A stretch of DNA of 64,000 nt, from contig DASXDL010000026.1 of assembly GCA_036490715.1 (NCBI GenBank), forward strand, positions 62,001 to 126,000, in the 5' to 3' direction. Below, in pieces: positions 1 to 8,115 of the stretch; position 1 is the stretch's first letter, and the number at the start of each line of letters is the position of its first letter. Under the pieces are notes generated by a model, which ran no database searches, had not been told where the DNA came from, and saw nothing but the letters and a program-made list of their open reading frames with translations. This DNA comes from FEN-1191 sp036490715. GTDB lineage: Bacteria; Pseudomonadota; Gammaproteobacteria; Steroidobacterales; Steroidobacteraceae. Made by a program: the position numbers and the translations under genes.

Positions 1-1458
1 GGCGACGGTGAGCGCTTCCTGCGCTCGATCGCACGGGCGCGCGCGGCCGGCAAGCCAGTCGCACTGGTCAAGGCCGGCCGTACCGAGGCCGCGGCGCGCA
101 CCGCGCGCAGCCATACCGGCGCGCTCGCGGGCACCGACGTGGTGTTCGACGCGCTGTGCCGGCAAGCGGGCATTGCGCGTTGCGAATCGCTCGCCACGCT
201 GTGCGAGACCCTGAAACTCTTCCACACGGGCGGCCCGTTGCCTGGACGGCGGGTGCTGGTGATGGGGGCATCGGGCGGCGACATGGCGATGACCGCCGAT
301 TGCAGCCGCGACCTTGGGCTCGACTTCGCGCCACTGCCAGCCGCGGCCAGCGCGCGGCTGCGAGAAATCCTGGGTGAGCGCGTCACGATTGGCAACCCGT
401 TCGACTTCCACACCCACGTCTGGTTCGACCGGCCGGCGATGCGCTCGATGTTCTGCGCCGTGCAGCGCTGCGGCTATGACGCCGTCGCATTCATGGTGGA
501 CTGTCCGCCGGCGCCGCAGGCCGATCCGGCCGCCTACCTGGCGGCGATCGATGAATTCGCTGCGGCGTTGCCGGGCGCTGCGACCCGAACTGCGGTGATC
601 TGTTCGTTGCCAGAGTCGATGGCACCGCCGACGCGGGAGCGCTGCCTGGCTGCCGGCATCGTCCCGTTGCAGGGTCAACGCGAGGCGCTTGAATCGCTGG
701 CGTTGGCCGCGGCCGTCGGCAAGACCTGGGCCGCCGGGTCACAGCTGCAGCTCAGGATTCCGCAGCTTGTGACCGATGGCGCTGCGCGCACGCTGCCGGA
801 GCATGAGTCCAAGGCCGCCCTGCTGCACTTTGGCGTGCCGGTGCCGCGATCGCAGATCGTTCGCGCGGACGGTCCAGAAAGGCTGGCTGACGCGGTGGTC
901 GCAGCGGCCACCTCAATCGGCTACCCGGTAGTACTCAAGGCAGCCGGCGGCGGCCTGGAGCACAAGTCCGATGTCGGTGGCGTCATTGTTGATGTGCGCT
1001 CTAACGCCGAGGCCGCCGCCGCTGCGCGCCGCCTCGCTATACTCTCCCCAGTGGTACTGGTGGAGCAGATGGTGCTCGACGGCGTCGCCGAGGTGCTGAT
1101 CGGAATGAGCGTCGACCCGCAGTTCGGCCAAGTCCTGGTAGTCGGATCTGGCGGCGTTCTGACTGAGTTGCTACACGACAGCGTCAGCCTGCTGCCGCCG
1201 TTCACCCCAATAGACATCGAGCGGGCGCTGATGCGGCTGACTGTGGGTCGTGTGCTGCAGGGTTACCGCGGTCGTCCGGCCGGCGATGTCGCCGCGCTGA
1301 TCGATGCGACGCTGGCCTGCACCCGCTACGCCGAGGCCAACCTCGATCATCTGCTCGAACTCGACATGAATCCGGTGATCGTGCGGCCGCAAGGTCAGGG
1401 CGTGATGGCGGTCGATGCGCTGATTCGTGTGCGGCAACAGGAGCATATCCATGTCTGA
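1..1458 (+). CDS. NDP-forming acyl-CoA synthetase (acetate--CoA ligase family), 5' truncated by window edge
   Basis: The frame is open from base 1, so the gene starts left of the window; 485 codons are visible. The first visible part (SHTGALAGTD, near residue 40) is typical of the succinyl-CoA-ligase-like CoA/phosphohistidine region of this family. From about residue 265 (LPEHESKAALLHFGVPVP) there is an ATP-grasp domain with the usual VLK...HKSDVGGV segment. The family makes acyl-CoA from a carboxylate, CoA and ATP, releasing ADP. It overlaps the CaiD-like hydratase by 8 bp, so the two are translationally coupled. With the acyl-CoA dehydrogenase and carnitine dehydrogenase nearby, I infer it may activate gamma-butyrobetaine, crotonobetaine or carnitine. 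The substrate is not readable from sequence, and a generic acetate or aryl-acid ligase is possible. Confidence 0.85.
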   Translation, partial: GDGERFLRSIARARAAGKPVALVKAGRTEAAARTARSHTGALAGTDVVFDALCRQAGIARCESLATLCETLKLFHTGGPLPGRRVLVMGASGGDMAMTADCSRDLGLDFAPLPAAASARLREILGERVTIGNPFDFHTHVWFDRPAMRSMFCAVQRCGYDAVAFMVDCPPAPQADPAAYLAAIDEFAAALPGAATRTAVICSLPESMAPPTRERCLAAGIVPLQGQREALESLALAAAVGKTWAAGSQLQLRIPQLVTDGAARTLPEHESKAALLHFGVPVPRSQIVRADGPERLADAVVAAATSIGYPVVLKAAGGGLEHKSDVGGVIVDVRSNAEAAAAARRLAILSPVVLVEQMVLDGVAEVLIGMSVDPQFGQVLVVGSGGVLTELLHDSVSLLPPFTPIDIERALMRLTVGRVLQGYRGRPAGDVAALIDATLACTRYAEANLDHLLELDMNPVIVRPQGQGVMAVDALIRVRQQEHIHV

Positions 1459-2227
1459 CGGCATTACCACCGCCACCGAGGGCGCCGTTCTCGAGATAAC
1501 CATCGATCGTCCCAAGGCCAACGCCATCAATCTGGCGGCCAGCCGCCGCCTGAATGAAGTGTTCGGGGCCTTTCGCGACGATCCGGCGCTGCGCATCGCG
1601 ATCATCACCGGTGCAGGCGAGCGATTTTTCTGCGCCGGCTGGGATCTGAAGGGAGCGGCCGCTGGTGAGGAGTCCGACGAGGACTGGGGCGCGGGTGGCT
1701 TCGGCGGTCTCAATCATCCCCGCAATCTGGATAAGCCGATCATCGCCGCCGTCAATGGCATTGCCTGCGGCGGTGGTTTCGAGATCGTGCTCGGCACCGA
1801 TATTATCATCATGGAAGAGCACGCTCGCTTCGCGCTGCCGGAGATCAACGTCGGGGTGTTACCCGATGCCGGCACCATCAAGCTGCGTCGGCGCATCCCC
1901 TACCACGTCGCGGTAGAGTTCCTGATGACCGGCCGCTGGATGGATGCGACCGAAGCCAAGCACTGGGGGCTGGCCAATCATGTCGTTCCGCAAGGCCAAG
2001 CCCTGGCGAAGGCGCGCGAGATTGCGCAGCAGCTGGCGGCCGGGCCACCGCTACTGTTTCCAGCGATCAAGCAGCTGCTGCGTCACTCAGAAATGGTCGC
2101 CGAGCATCAGGCTTTCGAGCTGCACGACAGCCTGCATGCCGTGCAGCAGGTGATCCGGTCCGAGGACCTCAAGGAAGGGGCCCAAGCCTTCAGCGAAAAG
2201 CGTCCGCCGGTGTGGAAAGGTAAATAG
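1451..2227 (+). CDS. caiD: CaiD-like crotonobetainyl-CoA hydratase (enoyl-CoA hydratase family)
   Basis: This 258-residue crotonase-fold protein resembles E. coli CaiD along its whole length as I remember it: an early IDRPKANAIN segment, IITGAGERFFCAGWDLK, a GGGFE turn and a C-terminal PVWKGK ending. The two glutamates used by hydratases are present at E111 (GGGFE) and E131 (ALPE). CaiD interconverts crotonobetainyl-CoA and carnitinyl-CoA in the cytoplasm. I chose the ATG at 1451 over an upstream in-frame start at 1427 because it has AGGAG about 8 nt upstream and begins where the family begins. It overlaps the upstream ligase gene. Another beta-hydroxyacyl-CoA hydratase function cannot be excluded, but the neighbouring carnitine dehydrogenase supports the assignment. 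Confidence 0.85.
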   Translation: MSDGITTATEGAVLEITIDRPKANAINLAASRRLNEVFGAFRDDPALRIAIITGAGERFFCAGWDLKGAAAGEESDEDWGAGGFGGLNHPRNLDKPIIAAVNGIACGGGFEIVLGTDIIIMEEHARFALPEINVGVLPDAGTIKLRRRIPYHVAVEFLMTGRWMDATEAKHWGLANHVVPQGQALAKAREIAQQLAAGPPLLFPAIKQLLRHSEMVAEHQAFELHDSLHAVQQVIRSEDLKEGAQAFSEKRPPVWKGK

Positions 2228-2299
2228 AGCTTTCGGCGCCCGGCCGATCGATGATAATTTGGCGCTATTATTCCACCCGATAACGAGCGGAGCTGCTTG

Positions 2300-2800
2300 A
2301 TGAGAATGCAACGGTTGTGCGCGAGCTTGATTCTGGCCTGCATCGCGGCGTCGGCGTACGCCGGCGACTACCCGGCCATCAAAGAAGGCCTTTGGACCAC
2401 CACCACCAAGCTGAGCAACGACACGAACCCGCCGCAGACTGGCAAGATGTGCAACAGCACCGCGGTCATGCAGCAGGTCATCGACCGGCAGAAGAGACCC
2501 GACCAACCCTGCCGGATCGTGAATATGACTCACGCCGGCGCGGTCTACACTCAGCAGACCGAGTGCCTGATCGATGGCAAAGTAAAGAAGAGCACCAGCA
2601 CCACGACTTTCACCGGCGATACGCTGGTGCACACCGAGATTCGTCACGAAGGCGGCGCACTCACGGTCACCAGCGACAGCAAGTATCTGGGTGCCTGTCC
2701 TTCTGGCATGCAACCGGGCGACTATGTCGGTGACGACGGCATGAAACTCAATGTGCTGCATCCGGAAAATGCTCCAACTTCCTCGGACAAGAAGCCCTGA
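2300..2800 (+). CDS. DUF3617-family exported protein
   Basis: A 166-residue protein with an N-terminal signal peptide (hydrophobic LCASLILACIAASAYA, cleavage likely before GDYPA). The mature part opens with KEGLWTTTTKL, the usual start of the DUF3617 family, and has four to five cysteines that probably form disulfides in the periplasm. The ATG at 2300 follows GAGCGGAG at a normal distance; a TTG one codon earlier is less likely. Function is unknown. It follows caiD by 72 bp on the same strand, but nothing ties it to carnitine metabolism. Confidence 0.75.
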   Translation: MRMQRLCASLILACIAASAYAGDYPAIKEGLWTTTTKLSNDTNPPQTGKMCNSTAVMQQVIDRQKRPDQPCRIVNMTHAGAVYTQQTECLIDGKVKKSTSTTTFTGDTLVHTEIRHEGGALTVTSDSKYLGACPSGMQPGDYVGDDGMKLNVLHPENAPTSSDKKP

Positions 2801-2932
2801 CTGCATTCGGTGGGCGGCGCCGCTTGAGTGCGGCAGCGTCGATTCAGTCACGGTTCAGTCGCACCTGACTAGCTTCAACTCCTCGATACGTCGTGTCGCT
2901 TGGCACCGCGTGAGACCGGAGGACTTGGAGCT

Positions 2933-3217
2933 ATGTCAGCAACCCCGACCGAACGAGACCTGCAGTTGCGCGCCCGTGCGCGCATTAGCGAAGGCAGGCT
3001 GCCGTGTCCGCATCAATTTCGAACCTGGGGCGGACGCGGCAGTAACCGACCCTGCGCACTGTGTGACACCGCCATCAGGCCTGATGAAGTGGAATATGAA
3101 ATCGAAGCGCCGGAGGATGACGGTGCCAGGCTGTTTCACTTTCACATCCTGTGCCACAACGCGTGGCAATACGAATGTGCGCAGAGCTCGTTAAATCCAA
3201 ACCCGCTGCCCGCCTGA
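2933..3217 (+). CDS. Small Cys/His-rich protein, possible zinc-binding protein, unknown function
   Basis: A 94-residue protein. The ATG at 2933 is preceded by GGAGGA at 2918-2923, a strong ribosome binding site, so I prefer it over an upstream TTG at 2900. The visible motif is CPHQF, then CALC, then FHFHILCHNAW: a set of cysteines and histidines (C-x2-C followed by H-x3-CH) that could hold one zinc ion. There is no signal peptide and no recognised family. It is convergent with the acyl-CoA dehydrogenase gene and about 50 bp from it. The strong RBS and motif argue that it is a real gene; no function is proposed. Confidence 0.6.
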   Translation: MSATPTERDLQLRARARISEGRLPCPHQFRTWGGRGSNRPCALCDTAIRPDEVEYEIEAPEDDGARLFHFHILCHNAWQYECAQSSLNPNPLPA

Positions 3218-3265
3218 TCGGTCGTGCGCCGGAGTGAAGGGGCTGCTCCAGGCACTTGTGACCGT

Positions 3266-4429
3266 TTAGCCCCCCAACGGTCGCAGCAGCGAGCGTGAAA
3301 TAATGTGGCGCTGCACCTCGCTAGTCCCGTCCCAGATTCTCTCGATACGCGCGTCGCGCCAGATCCGCTCCAGTGGCATCTCGGTCATCAGCCCCATGCC
3401 ACCGTGGATCTGCAGCGCCTCGTCGGCCACCATCGCCAGCATCTCCGTGGCCTTGAGCTTGGCGATCGCCATGTCGGTATCGGTGGCGGTCTTCTGCTCG
3501 AGTTTCCACGCCGCCTCCAGGGTCAGCAGCTCGGCGGCACGCAGCTCGACCGCCATGTCGGCCAGCTTGAATGCCACCCCCTGAAACTTGCCGATCTGCT
3601 GGCCGAACTGCACCCGGTCGACCGCCCACTGCTTGGCATATTCGAGCGCCCGCTCGGCACGGCCCAGACAGTTCGCGGCGACCTGCAAGCGCGTGGCGCC
3701 GAGCCAGGTGTTCGCGACCTCCAGGCCCTGATGTACTGCACCGAGCACCGCCGACTCAGGCACGCGGCAATCGTTGAACTGCAGAATGCTGTTGGTGTAG
3801 CCGCGGTGCGAGACATTCTGGTAACCGGCACGAACCTCGAATCCCGGCGTGCCGACGTCGACCAGAAACGCCGTGATCAGCTTGCGCTTGCCGCGTGGGG
3901 AGTCCTCCTCGCCGGTGACCGCAAACAGGATCACGAAATCGGCGTGATCGGCATGGCTGATGAAATGCTTGGTGCCGTTGATGATGAAATCACCGCCGCG
4001 CGCCATCGCGCTGGTCTTCATGCTGCGCATGTCAGAGCCGGCGCCGGGCTCCGAGATGCCCAGGCATTCGGCGCGCTCGCCGCGTACCGCCGGCAGCAGG
4101 TAGCGCTCGCGCTGTGAGTCCTGGCAAGCCAGCAGGATGTTGGACGGCCGCGCGACGCAGGCGTAGTGCAGCACGTAGCTGGCGCGGCCGAGCTCCTTCT
4201 CGTACAGCACCCAGGTGACGCCGTCGAGGCCGGCGCCGCCGACTTCGGCCGGCATGTTGGCGGCGTACAGACCGGCGTCGATGGCCTTGGCCTTCAGTTC
4301 GCGCAACAAATCCGGGCGCAGCACCCCGGTCCGTTCAATCTCGTCTTCATGCGGATAAAGTTCGTTCTCGACGAACTCGCGCGTCGACTTGATGACGAGC
4401 TGCTGTTCTTCGGTCAATGCGAAATCCAT
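3266..4429 (-). CDS. Acyl-CoA dehydrogenase (candidate gamma-butyrobetainyl-CoA dehydrogenase)
   Basis: 387 residues, the normal length for a soluble FAD acyl-CoA dehydrogenase. The three domains are readable: an N-terminal helical domain starting MDFALTEEQ, a middle beta domain with GISEPGAGSDM and the FAD-contact ISHADHADF, and a C-terminal helical domain with RVQFGQQIGKFQ and LQIHGGMG. In the usual catalytic-base position (YEG in many members) the sequence reads IWDG, so residue 367 is Asp rather than Glu. The gene is last in a minus-strand operon after the carnitine dehydrogenase fusion and a TetR gene (gaps of 10 and 15 bp). The context suggests oxidation of gamma-butyrobetainyl-CoA to crotonobetainyl-CoA; this is inference. 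Confidence 0.85.
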   Translation of the reverse strand: MDFALTEEQQLVIKSTREFVENELYPHEDEIERTGVLRPDLLRELKAKAIDAGLYAANMPAEVGGAGLDGVTWVLYEKELGRASYVLHYACVARPSNILLACQDSQRERYLLPAVRGERAECLGISEPGAGSDMRSMKTSAMARGGDFIINGTKHFISHADHADFVILFAVTGEEDSPRGKRKLITAFLVDVGTPGFEVRAGYQNVSHRGYTNSILQFNDCRVPESAVLGAVHQGLEVANTWLGATRLQVAANCLGRAERALEYAKQWAVDRVQFGQQIGKFQGVAFKLADMAVELRAAELLTLEAAWKLEQKTATDTDMAIAKLKATEMLAMVADEALQIHGGMGLMTEMPLERIWRDARIERIWDGTSEVQRHIISRSLLRPLGG

Positions 4430-4444
4430 GATCAGGCTCCCGCT

Positions 4445-5110
4445 TTAGGCCGCCGGAGGGCTGGAGGCCGAACTCTTCGACGGCTTTCGTAGCCGCTCGC
4501 CGGTCGCAGTGGCCGAAAGCCCGACGCCGGCGCGCAGCATCTGCAGATGCAACCGCAATTGCTCGATCTGCTTGTCGGCTGGCCAACTGCTCTGGCTGAC
4601 GACGGCGCCAGCCGTAAGTCCATTGATGAAGGTCGCAATTGAACGCAGCACGCGGTCGCGTGTCGGTGGCGGCCACTGTTCCCACTCCGGCCAGGCACGC
4701 GCCAGGCAGCGCTCGAACAATCGCATGTACTCGCGATGCACCCAGGCATTAATGCGCCGCAAACGCTTGTCGGCTGAAACCTGCCCCCAGAATGAAATCC
4801 AGAAAGCGCATTCGGTATAGCGTTGCTCATCCACCGGCAGCGACTCGGTGAGAAGCAGCAGCAAATCCGGTCGCGTCTGGCCGGCCGCGCGCGTGAGACG
4901 CTCGTCGATGCGCCGCAGGATGAGCCGCAGGGCGGCGATGATGATGTCCTGCTTAGTGTCGAAGTAATGCGCCACCATGCCGGTGGTGTAGCCGGCCTCG
5001 CGCGCGATGCGCACCACCGTGGCCTGATCGAAGCCATAGTCCGCCACCACCCGGCAGGCGACCAGGGCTATCTCGTCACGGCGCTGATCGTGATCGACGA
5101 TCTTCGGCAT
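4445..5110 (-). CDS. TetR/AcrR-family transcriptional regulator, BetI-like
   Basis: A 221-residue TetR-type regulator. The N-terminal helix-turn-helix spans about residues 10-60 (ADYGFDQATVVRIAREAGYT then GMVAHYFDTKQD), with a C-terminal ligand domain whose WISFWGQV segment resembles BetI. The N-terminal half is the most similar to BetI. It lies between the carnitine dehydrogenase fusion and the acyl-CoA dehydrogenase genes in one operon, with gaps of 10 and 15 bp. It is therefore likely to be autoregulated and to respond to a betaine or its CoA ester. It is distinct from the BetI domain fused to BetB further along. Confidence 0.82.
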   Translation of the reverse strand: MPKIVDHDQRRDEIALVACRVVADYGFDQATVVRIAREAGYTTGMVAHYFDTKQDIIIAALRLILRRIDERLTRAAGQTRPDLLLLLTESLPVDEQRYTECAFWISFWGQVSADKRLRRINAWVHREYMRLFERCLARAWPEWEQWPPPTRDRVLRSIATFINGLTAGAVVSQSSWPADKQIEQLRLHLQMLRAGVGLSATATGERLRKPSKSSASSPPAA

Positions 5111-5120
5111 GGTTTCGACC

Positions 5121-6620
5121 TCAGTGACGCGACAGACTCAGGCGGCGTTCGCCGGCGCCCGCATCAGCGGTGGCCGCATGCGCGGCGCGCAGTTGTTCCA
5201 ACCGAGCGTGCACCTGCGCGTCCATCGGCGCGGCCTTGGCCGCGGTTTTATTCACGTGCAGGTACATCTGCTCGCCGGTGGCCAGGCAGCGCTGGTCGCG
5301 TCGCCGGTACAGACGATGCAGCAGATGCACGCGCTTGTCGTCCAGCCCCAGAATCTGGGTAGTCACGTACAGTGGCTCCATCGCGGCGGCCTCCGCCAGG
5401 TGGCGCACGTGTGTCTCGACCGTGTAGAGCGCCCGGCCGGAAGCACGATAGGCGTCGTCGATACCCACCGAGCGCAGCAGCGCGTCGGTGGCATCGCCGA
5501 ACACCTGCAGGTAGCGCGAGTCGGTCATGTGGCCGTTGTAGTCGACCCACTCCGGGCGCACGTAGGTGTCGATCAGCCGCAACGGTTTGCCACTGCGGGT
5601 TTCGGCCGCGGTTGGCAGCTCGCTGCGCGCCGCCGCGCCGCTATCCTGATACAGACGCTCCTCCAGGGCGCGCAAGGTGGCGCCGGCACCGATGTTGAAC
5701 TGTCGCAGCACCTGCTGGATTGCCACCAGATAGTCATCGCGCAGCCGCTCGAGCTCGCGGATCGAGCGGCCGCCAGCCTCGGCCTTCGTACCCTCGACCA
5801 TGCGGTCGATCAGCTGCTCGGTCAGCTCCGGGGCTTCGAGTTTGGTCCATGGCCATTTAAGGCAGGGGCCGAACTGCTGCAGCATGTGCCGCATGCCGCT
5901 TTCGCCGCCGGCCAAGTGATAGATCAGATTGGTCCCCATCGCCGCCCAGCGCAGTCCTGGGCCGTAGACGATGGAATCGTCCAGCTCACCGGTCGTGGCG
6001 ACGCCGTCGTTGACCATGTGCAGAATCTCGCGCCACAGCGCCTCCTGCAGCCGGTCGGTCAGATGACCCGGGATTTCTCGCCGCACCCGCAGCGCGTGCA
6101 TGCCGATGTAGCGGTAGAAGCGCGCCGCCGCATCCAGCGCCTGTTCCGAGGTGCGCTGGCCTCCCACCAGTTCGACCAGCGGCAGCAGATAGACCGGATT
6201 GAACGGATGCGCGACCAGAAAACGTTCGGGAAACTGCATGTCGCGTTGCAGATCCGACGGCATCAGACCCGAAGTGCTCGACGCGATCACTACGTCGGCA
6301 GCCGCCGAGCGGCTGACCTCGGCCAGCACTCGCTGCTTCAGCTCGAGCTGTTCGGGTATGTTCTCTTGGATGATGTCGGCCTTGCGGGCCATCGCCGCAA
6401 GGTCGGTGGTGAACGACAGCCGCCCCTTGGCAGGCAACGGTGCGAATGTCAGCCGCGATAGCGCCGCCTCGGCGTTCTCGACTGCGCCCCGAATCCATTG
6501 CTCCATTTCCGGACGCAGGTCGGCTGCCAGTACATCGATGCCAAAGTGCAGCGCGCGTGCAGCCCAGCCGCCGCCGATCACGCCGGTACCCAGCAGCCCC
6601 AGAGTTTTCACCTGCCGCAT
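5121..6620 (-). CDS. lcdH: L-carnitine 3-dehydrogenase fused to hot-dog thioesterase (betainyl-CoA thioesterase)
   Basis: A two-domain protein of 499 residues. Residues 1-320 are a 3-hydroxyacyl-CoA-dehydrogenase-type NAD enzyme: Rossmann motif GTGVIGGGW, ASSTSG, catalytic AHPFNP, then a C-terminal helical domain. From about residue 350 a hot-dog domain follows with the signature VDYNGHM. This fusion matches bifunctional carnitine dehydrogenase/thioesterases known in other proteobacteria. It would oxidise carnitine to 3-dehydrocarnitine and hydrolyse betainyl-CoA to glycine betaine. The intermediate cleavage enzyme (BKACE/DUF849) is not in this window. I chose ATG 6620 (after GAGG) over ATG 6653 because it begins just before the Rossmann strand. 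It is first in a three-gene operon and divergent from the CdhR-like gene. Confidence 0.87.
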   Translation of the reverse strand: MRQVKTLGLLGTGVIGGGWAARALHFGIDVLAADLRPEMEQWIRGAVENAEAALSRLTFAPLPAKGRLSFTTDLAAMARKADIIQENIPEQLELKQRVLAEVSRSAAADVVIASSTSGLMPSDLQRDMQFPERFLVAHPFNPVYLLPLVELVGGQRTSEQALDAAARFYRYIGMHALRVRREIPGHLTDRLQEALWREILHMVNDGVATTGELDDSIVYGPGLRWAAMGTNLIYHLAGGESGMRHMLQQFGPCLKWPWTKLEAPELTEQLIDRMVEGTKAEAGGRSIRELERLRDDYLVAIQQVLRQFNIGAGATLRALEERLYQDSGAAARSELPTAAETRSGKPLRLIDTYVRPEWVDYNGHMTDSRYLQVFGDATDALLRSVGIDDAYRASGRALYTVETHVRHLAEAAAMEPLYVTTQILGLDDKRVHLLHRLYRRRDQRCLATGEQMYLHVNKTAAKAAPMDAQVHARLEQLRAAHAATADAGAGERRLSLSRH

Positions 6621-6952
6621 TGCCTGACCCTCGGCTTCGCCGCCCCAGCGCATCAGCCGCCACGCTCGGGCGCGCTTTTATAATGTCACCGTAATAATAT
6701 AACAACTCAATCGGTAGGGTCGCATGGCCGGCACCAGCGCGGGCGCTGCCGGCATCGGGCTGACCGAGCCTATCGCCTGAATCGGCGTTCAATGTCCCTT
6801 CGGACCACGTGACGGCCTGAAGTGTCAGCGAAGACATTGCAACCGATTGAATGAAAGAACTTTTCCTGGCGGCCCATTGGCTTGGTTGCATCGTCTGAGT
6901 TGTGCGCGGATCATACAAACGTCGGGGGTCGACAAAATTGAGCGGCTATTCA
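6621..6952. promoter_or_regulatory. Divergent control region between carnitine dehydrogenase and CdhR-like regulator
   Basis: This 332-bp stretch has no convincing ORF. It contains an AT-rich patch at 6676-6710 that could hold a minus-strand promoter (TTATAA-like hexamers on the minus strand). An inverted repeat at 6790-6839 is listed separately, and a GTCGCAT sequence lies at 6719-6725. The divergent gene arrangement suggests regulation of both sides by the adjacent AraC-type protein. No promoter hexamers are good enough to assign with confidence. Confidence 0.5.
6790..6839. repeat. Interrupted inverted repeat, candidate operator for the CdhR-like regulator
   Basis: The left arm CAATGTCCCTTCG (6790-6802) pairs with the right arm CGAAGACATTG (6829-6839). 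The outer seven bases match perfectly, and four more match after a two-base bulge. The 26-nt spacing between arms suits two half-sites for a dimeric AraC-type protein. It sits mid-way in the divergent region. The operator role is inferred from position only. Confidence 0.4.
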
Positions 6953-8002
6953 ATGCCCCAGCCGGCAGGCACTTCCAGGATCGACAACGCATCCGACAGC
7001 GGCCGCGCGCCGCTGCGCGTCGGCGTGGTGCTGGCCGACCACTTCACACTGTCGGCCTTCGCGGTATTCATCGATCACCTGCGGCTCGCGGCCGACGAAG
7101 GCGATCGCAGTCGGCCGCTGCACGCGCAGTGGTCGATCATGGCCTGCAACCGCCAGCCGGTGCGTGCCAGCTGCGGGGTCGTGATCGAGCCGACCAGCGA
7201 TCTGCTTGCGCCCGAGTCGCTCGACTACCTGGTGGTCATCGGCGGCATCCTGCACGCCGGGCCGCAGGTCGATGAGGCTACCAACCGATATCTGCGTGAG
7301 GCCGCTGCGCACGTGCCGTTGATCGGTGTGTGTACCGGCAGCTTCGTGCTGTGCCGGGCCGGCCTGATGAAGGGCCGGCGAACCTGTGTCAGTTGGTATC
7401 ACTACCAGGACTTCCTCGAGGCATTCCCCGATCACGAGGTGGTTGCCGATCGGCTGTTCCTGGTCGACGGACCGCGGATCACATGTGCCGGCGGCGCCGG
7501 CACCGCGGCGCTGGCCACTTATCTGATCGGCCGCCATTTGGGACCGGCGGTGGCGCACAAGGCGAGTCAGGTGCTGCTGTTCGATCGGCCGCGCTCGGGC
7601 AGCGAGGCACAGCCGCATCCTCCGGTTTCCGAGGCTGTCAGCGAGCAACGGGTAAGACGTGCGCTGCTGCTGATGGAGCAGAACCTGACACGCCCGATTA
7701 CGATCACCCACGTTGCCGCAGAACTGGGCGTGTCGGTGCGCCAGCTCGAGCGGCTGTGCCGCGAACACGCCGGCCTGACACCGGCCGCGCTCTATCGACA
7801 GCTGCGCCTGCGCTATGCCAATTGGTTGATTGAAAACACCGATCGCTCGGTGACCGAGATCGCCATCGAGGCCGGATTTGCCGACTGCGCGCATTTTTCG
7901 CGGCAGTTCAAGGGCGCCTTCGGTTTGTCGCCGACCACGCGGCGGCTGCAGCCGGATCGCTCCGTGCAGCGCGACGCGGCCGGCTCGCGCGTGTTCGAGT
8001 AG
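6953..8002 (+). CDS. GlxA/CdhR-type transcriptional regulator (GATase1-like domain plus AraC HTH)
   Basis: About 349 residues. The N-terminal half is a DJ-1/PfpI-like domain: GVVLADHFTLSAFAVFIDHL, then the nucleophile-elbow region GVCTGSFVLCRAGL, then CAGGAGTAALATYLIG. The C-terminal half is an AraC DNA-binding domain with two helix-turn-helix units (VAAELGVSVRQLERL and ITEI-like VTEIAIEAGFADCAHFSRQFK). This architecture is that of CdhR, GbdR and SouR of Pseudomonas, which activate carnitine, betaine and sarcosine catabolism. Its position divergent from carnitine dehydrogenase favours a CdhR role. The ATG at 6953 fits the family start; a GTG at 6902 would add 17 residues. Confidence 0.85.
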   Translation: MPQPAGTSRIDNASDSGRAPLRVGVVLADHFTLSAFAVFIDHLRLAADEGDRSRPLHAQWSIMACNRQPVRASCGVVIEPTSDLLAPESLDYLVVIGGILHAGPQVDEATNRYLREAAAHVPLIGVCTGSFVLCRAGLMKGRRTCVSWYHYQDFLEAFPDHEVVADRLFLVDGPRITCAGGAGTAALATYLIGRHLGPAVAHKASQVLLFDRPRSGSEAQPHPPVSEAVSEQRVRRALLLMEQNLTRPITITHVAAELGVSVRQLERLCREHAGLTPAALYRQLRLRYANWLIENTDRSVTEIAIEAGFADCAHFSRQFKGAFGLSPTTRRLQPDRSVQRDAAGSRVFE

Positions 8003-8115
8003 TGCGCCATGACGGGCGGCTTCGTGCTGAGCGGATGGCGCAAACGTTCAATCGCCCTCTCCAGGGCTCGTATCTAATGCCCCGCAGGGAGCGGAACCGG
8101 GGTAAGGGCAAACCA

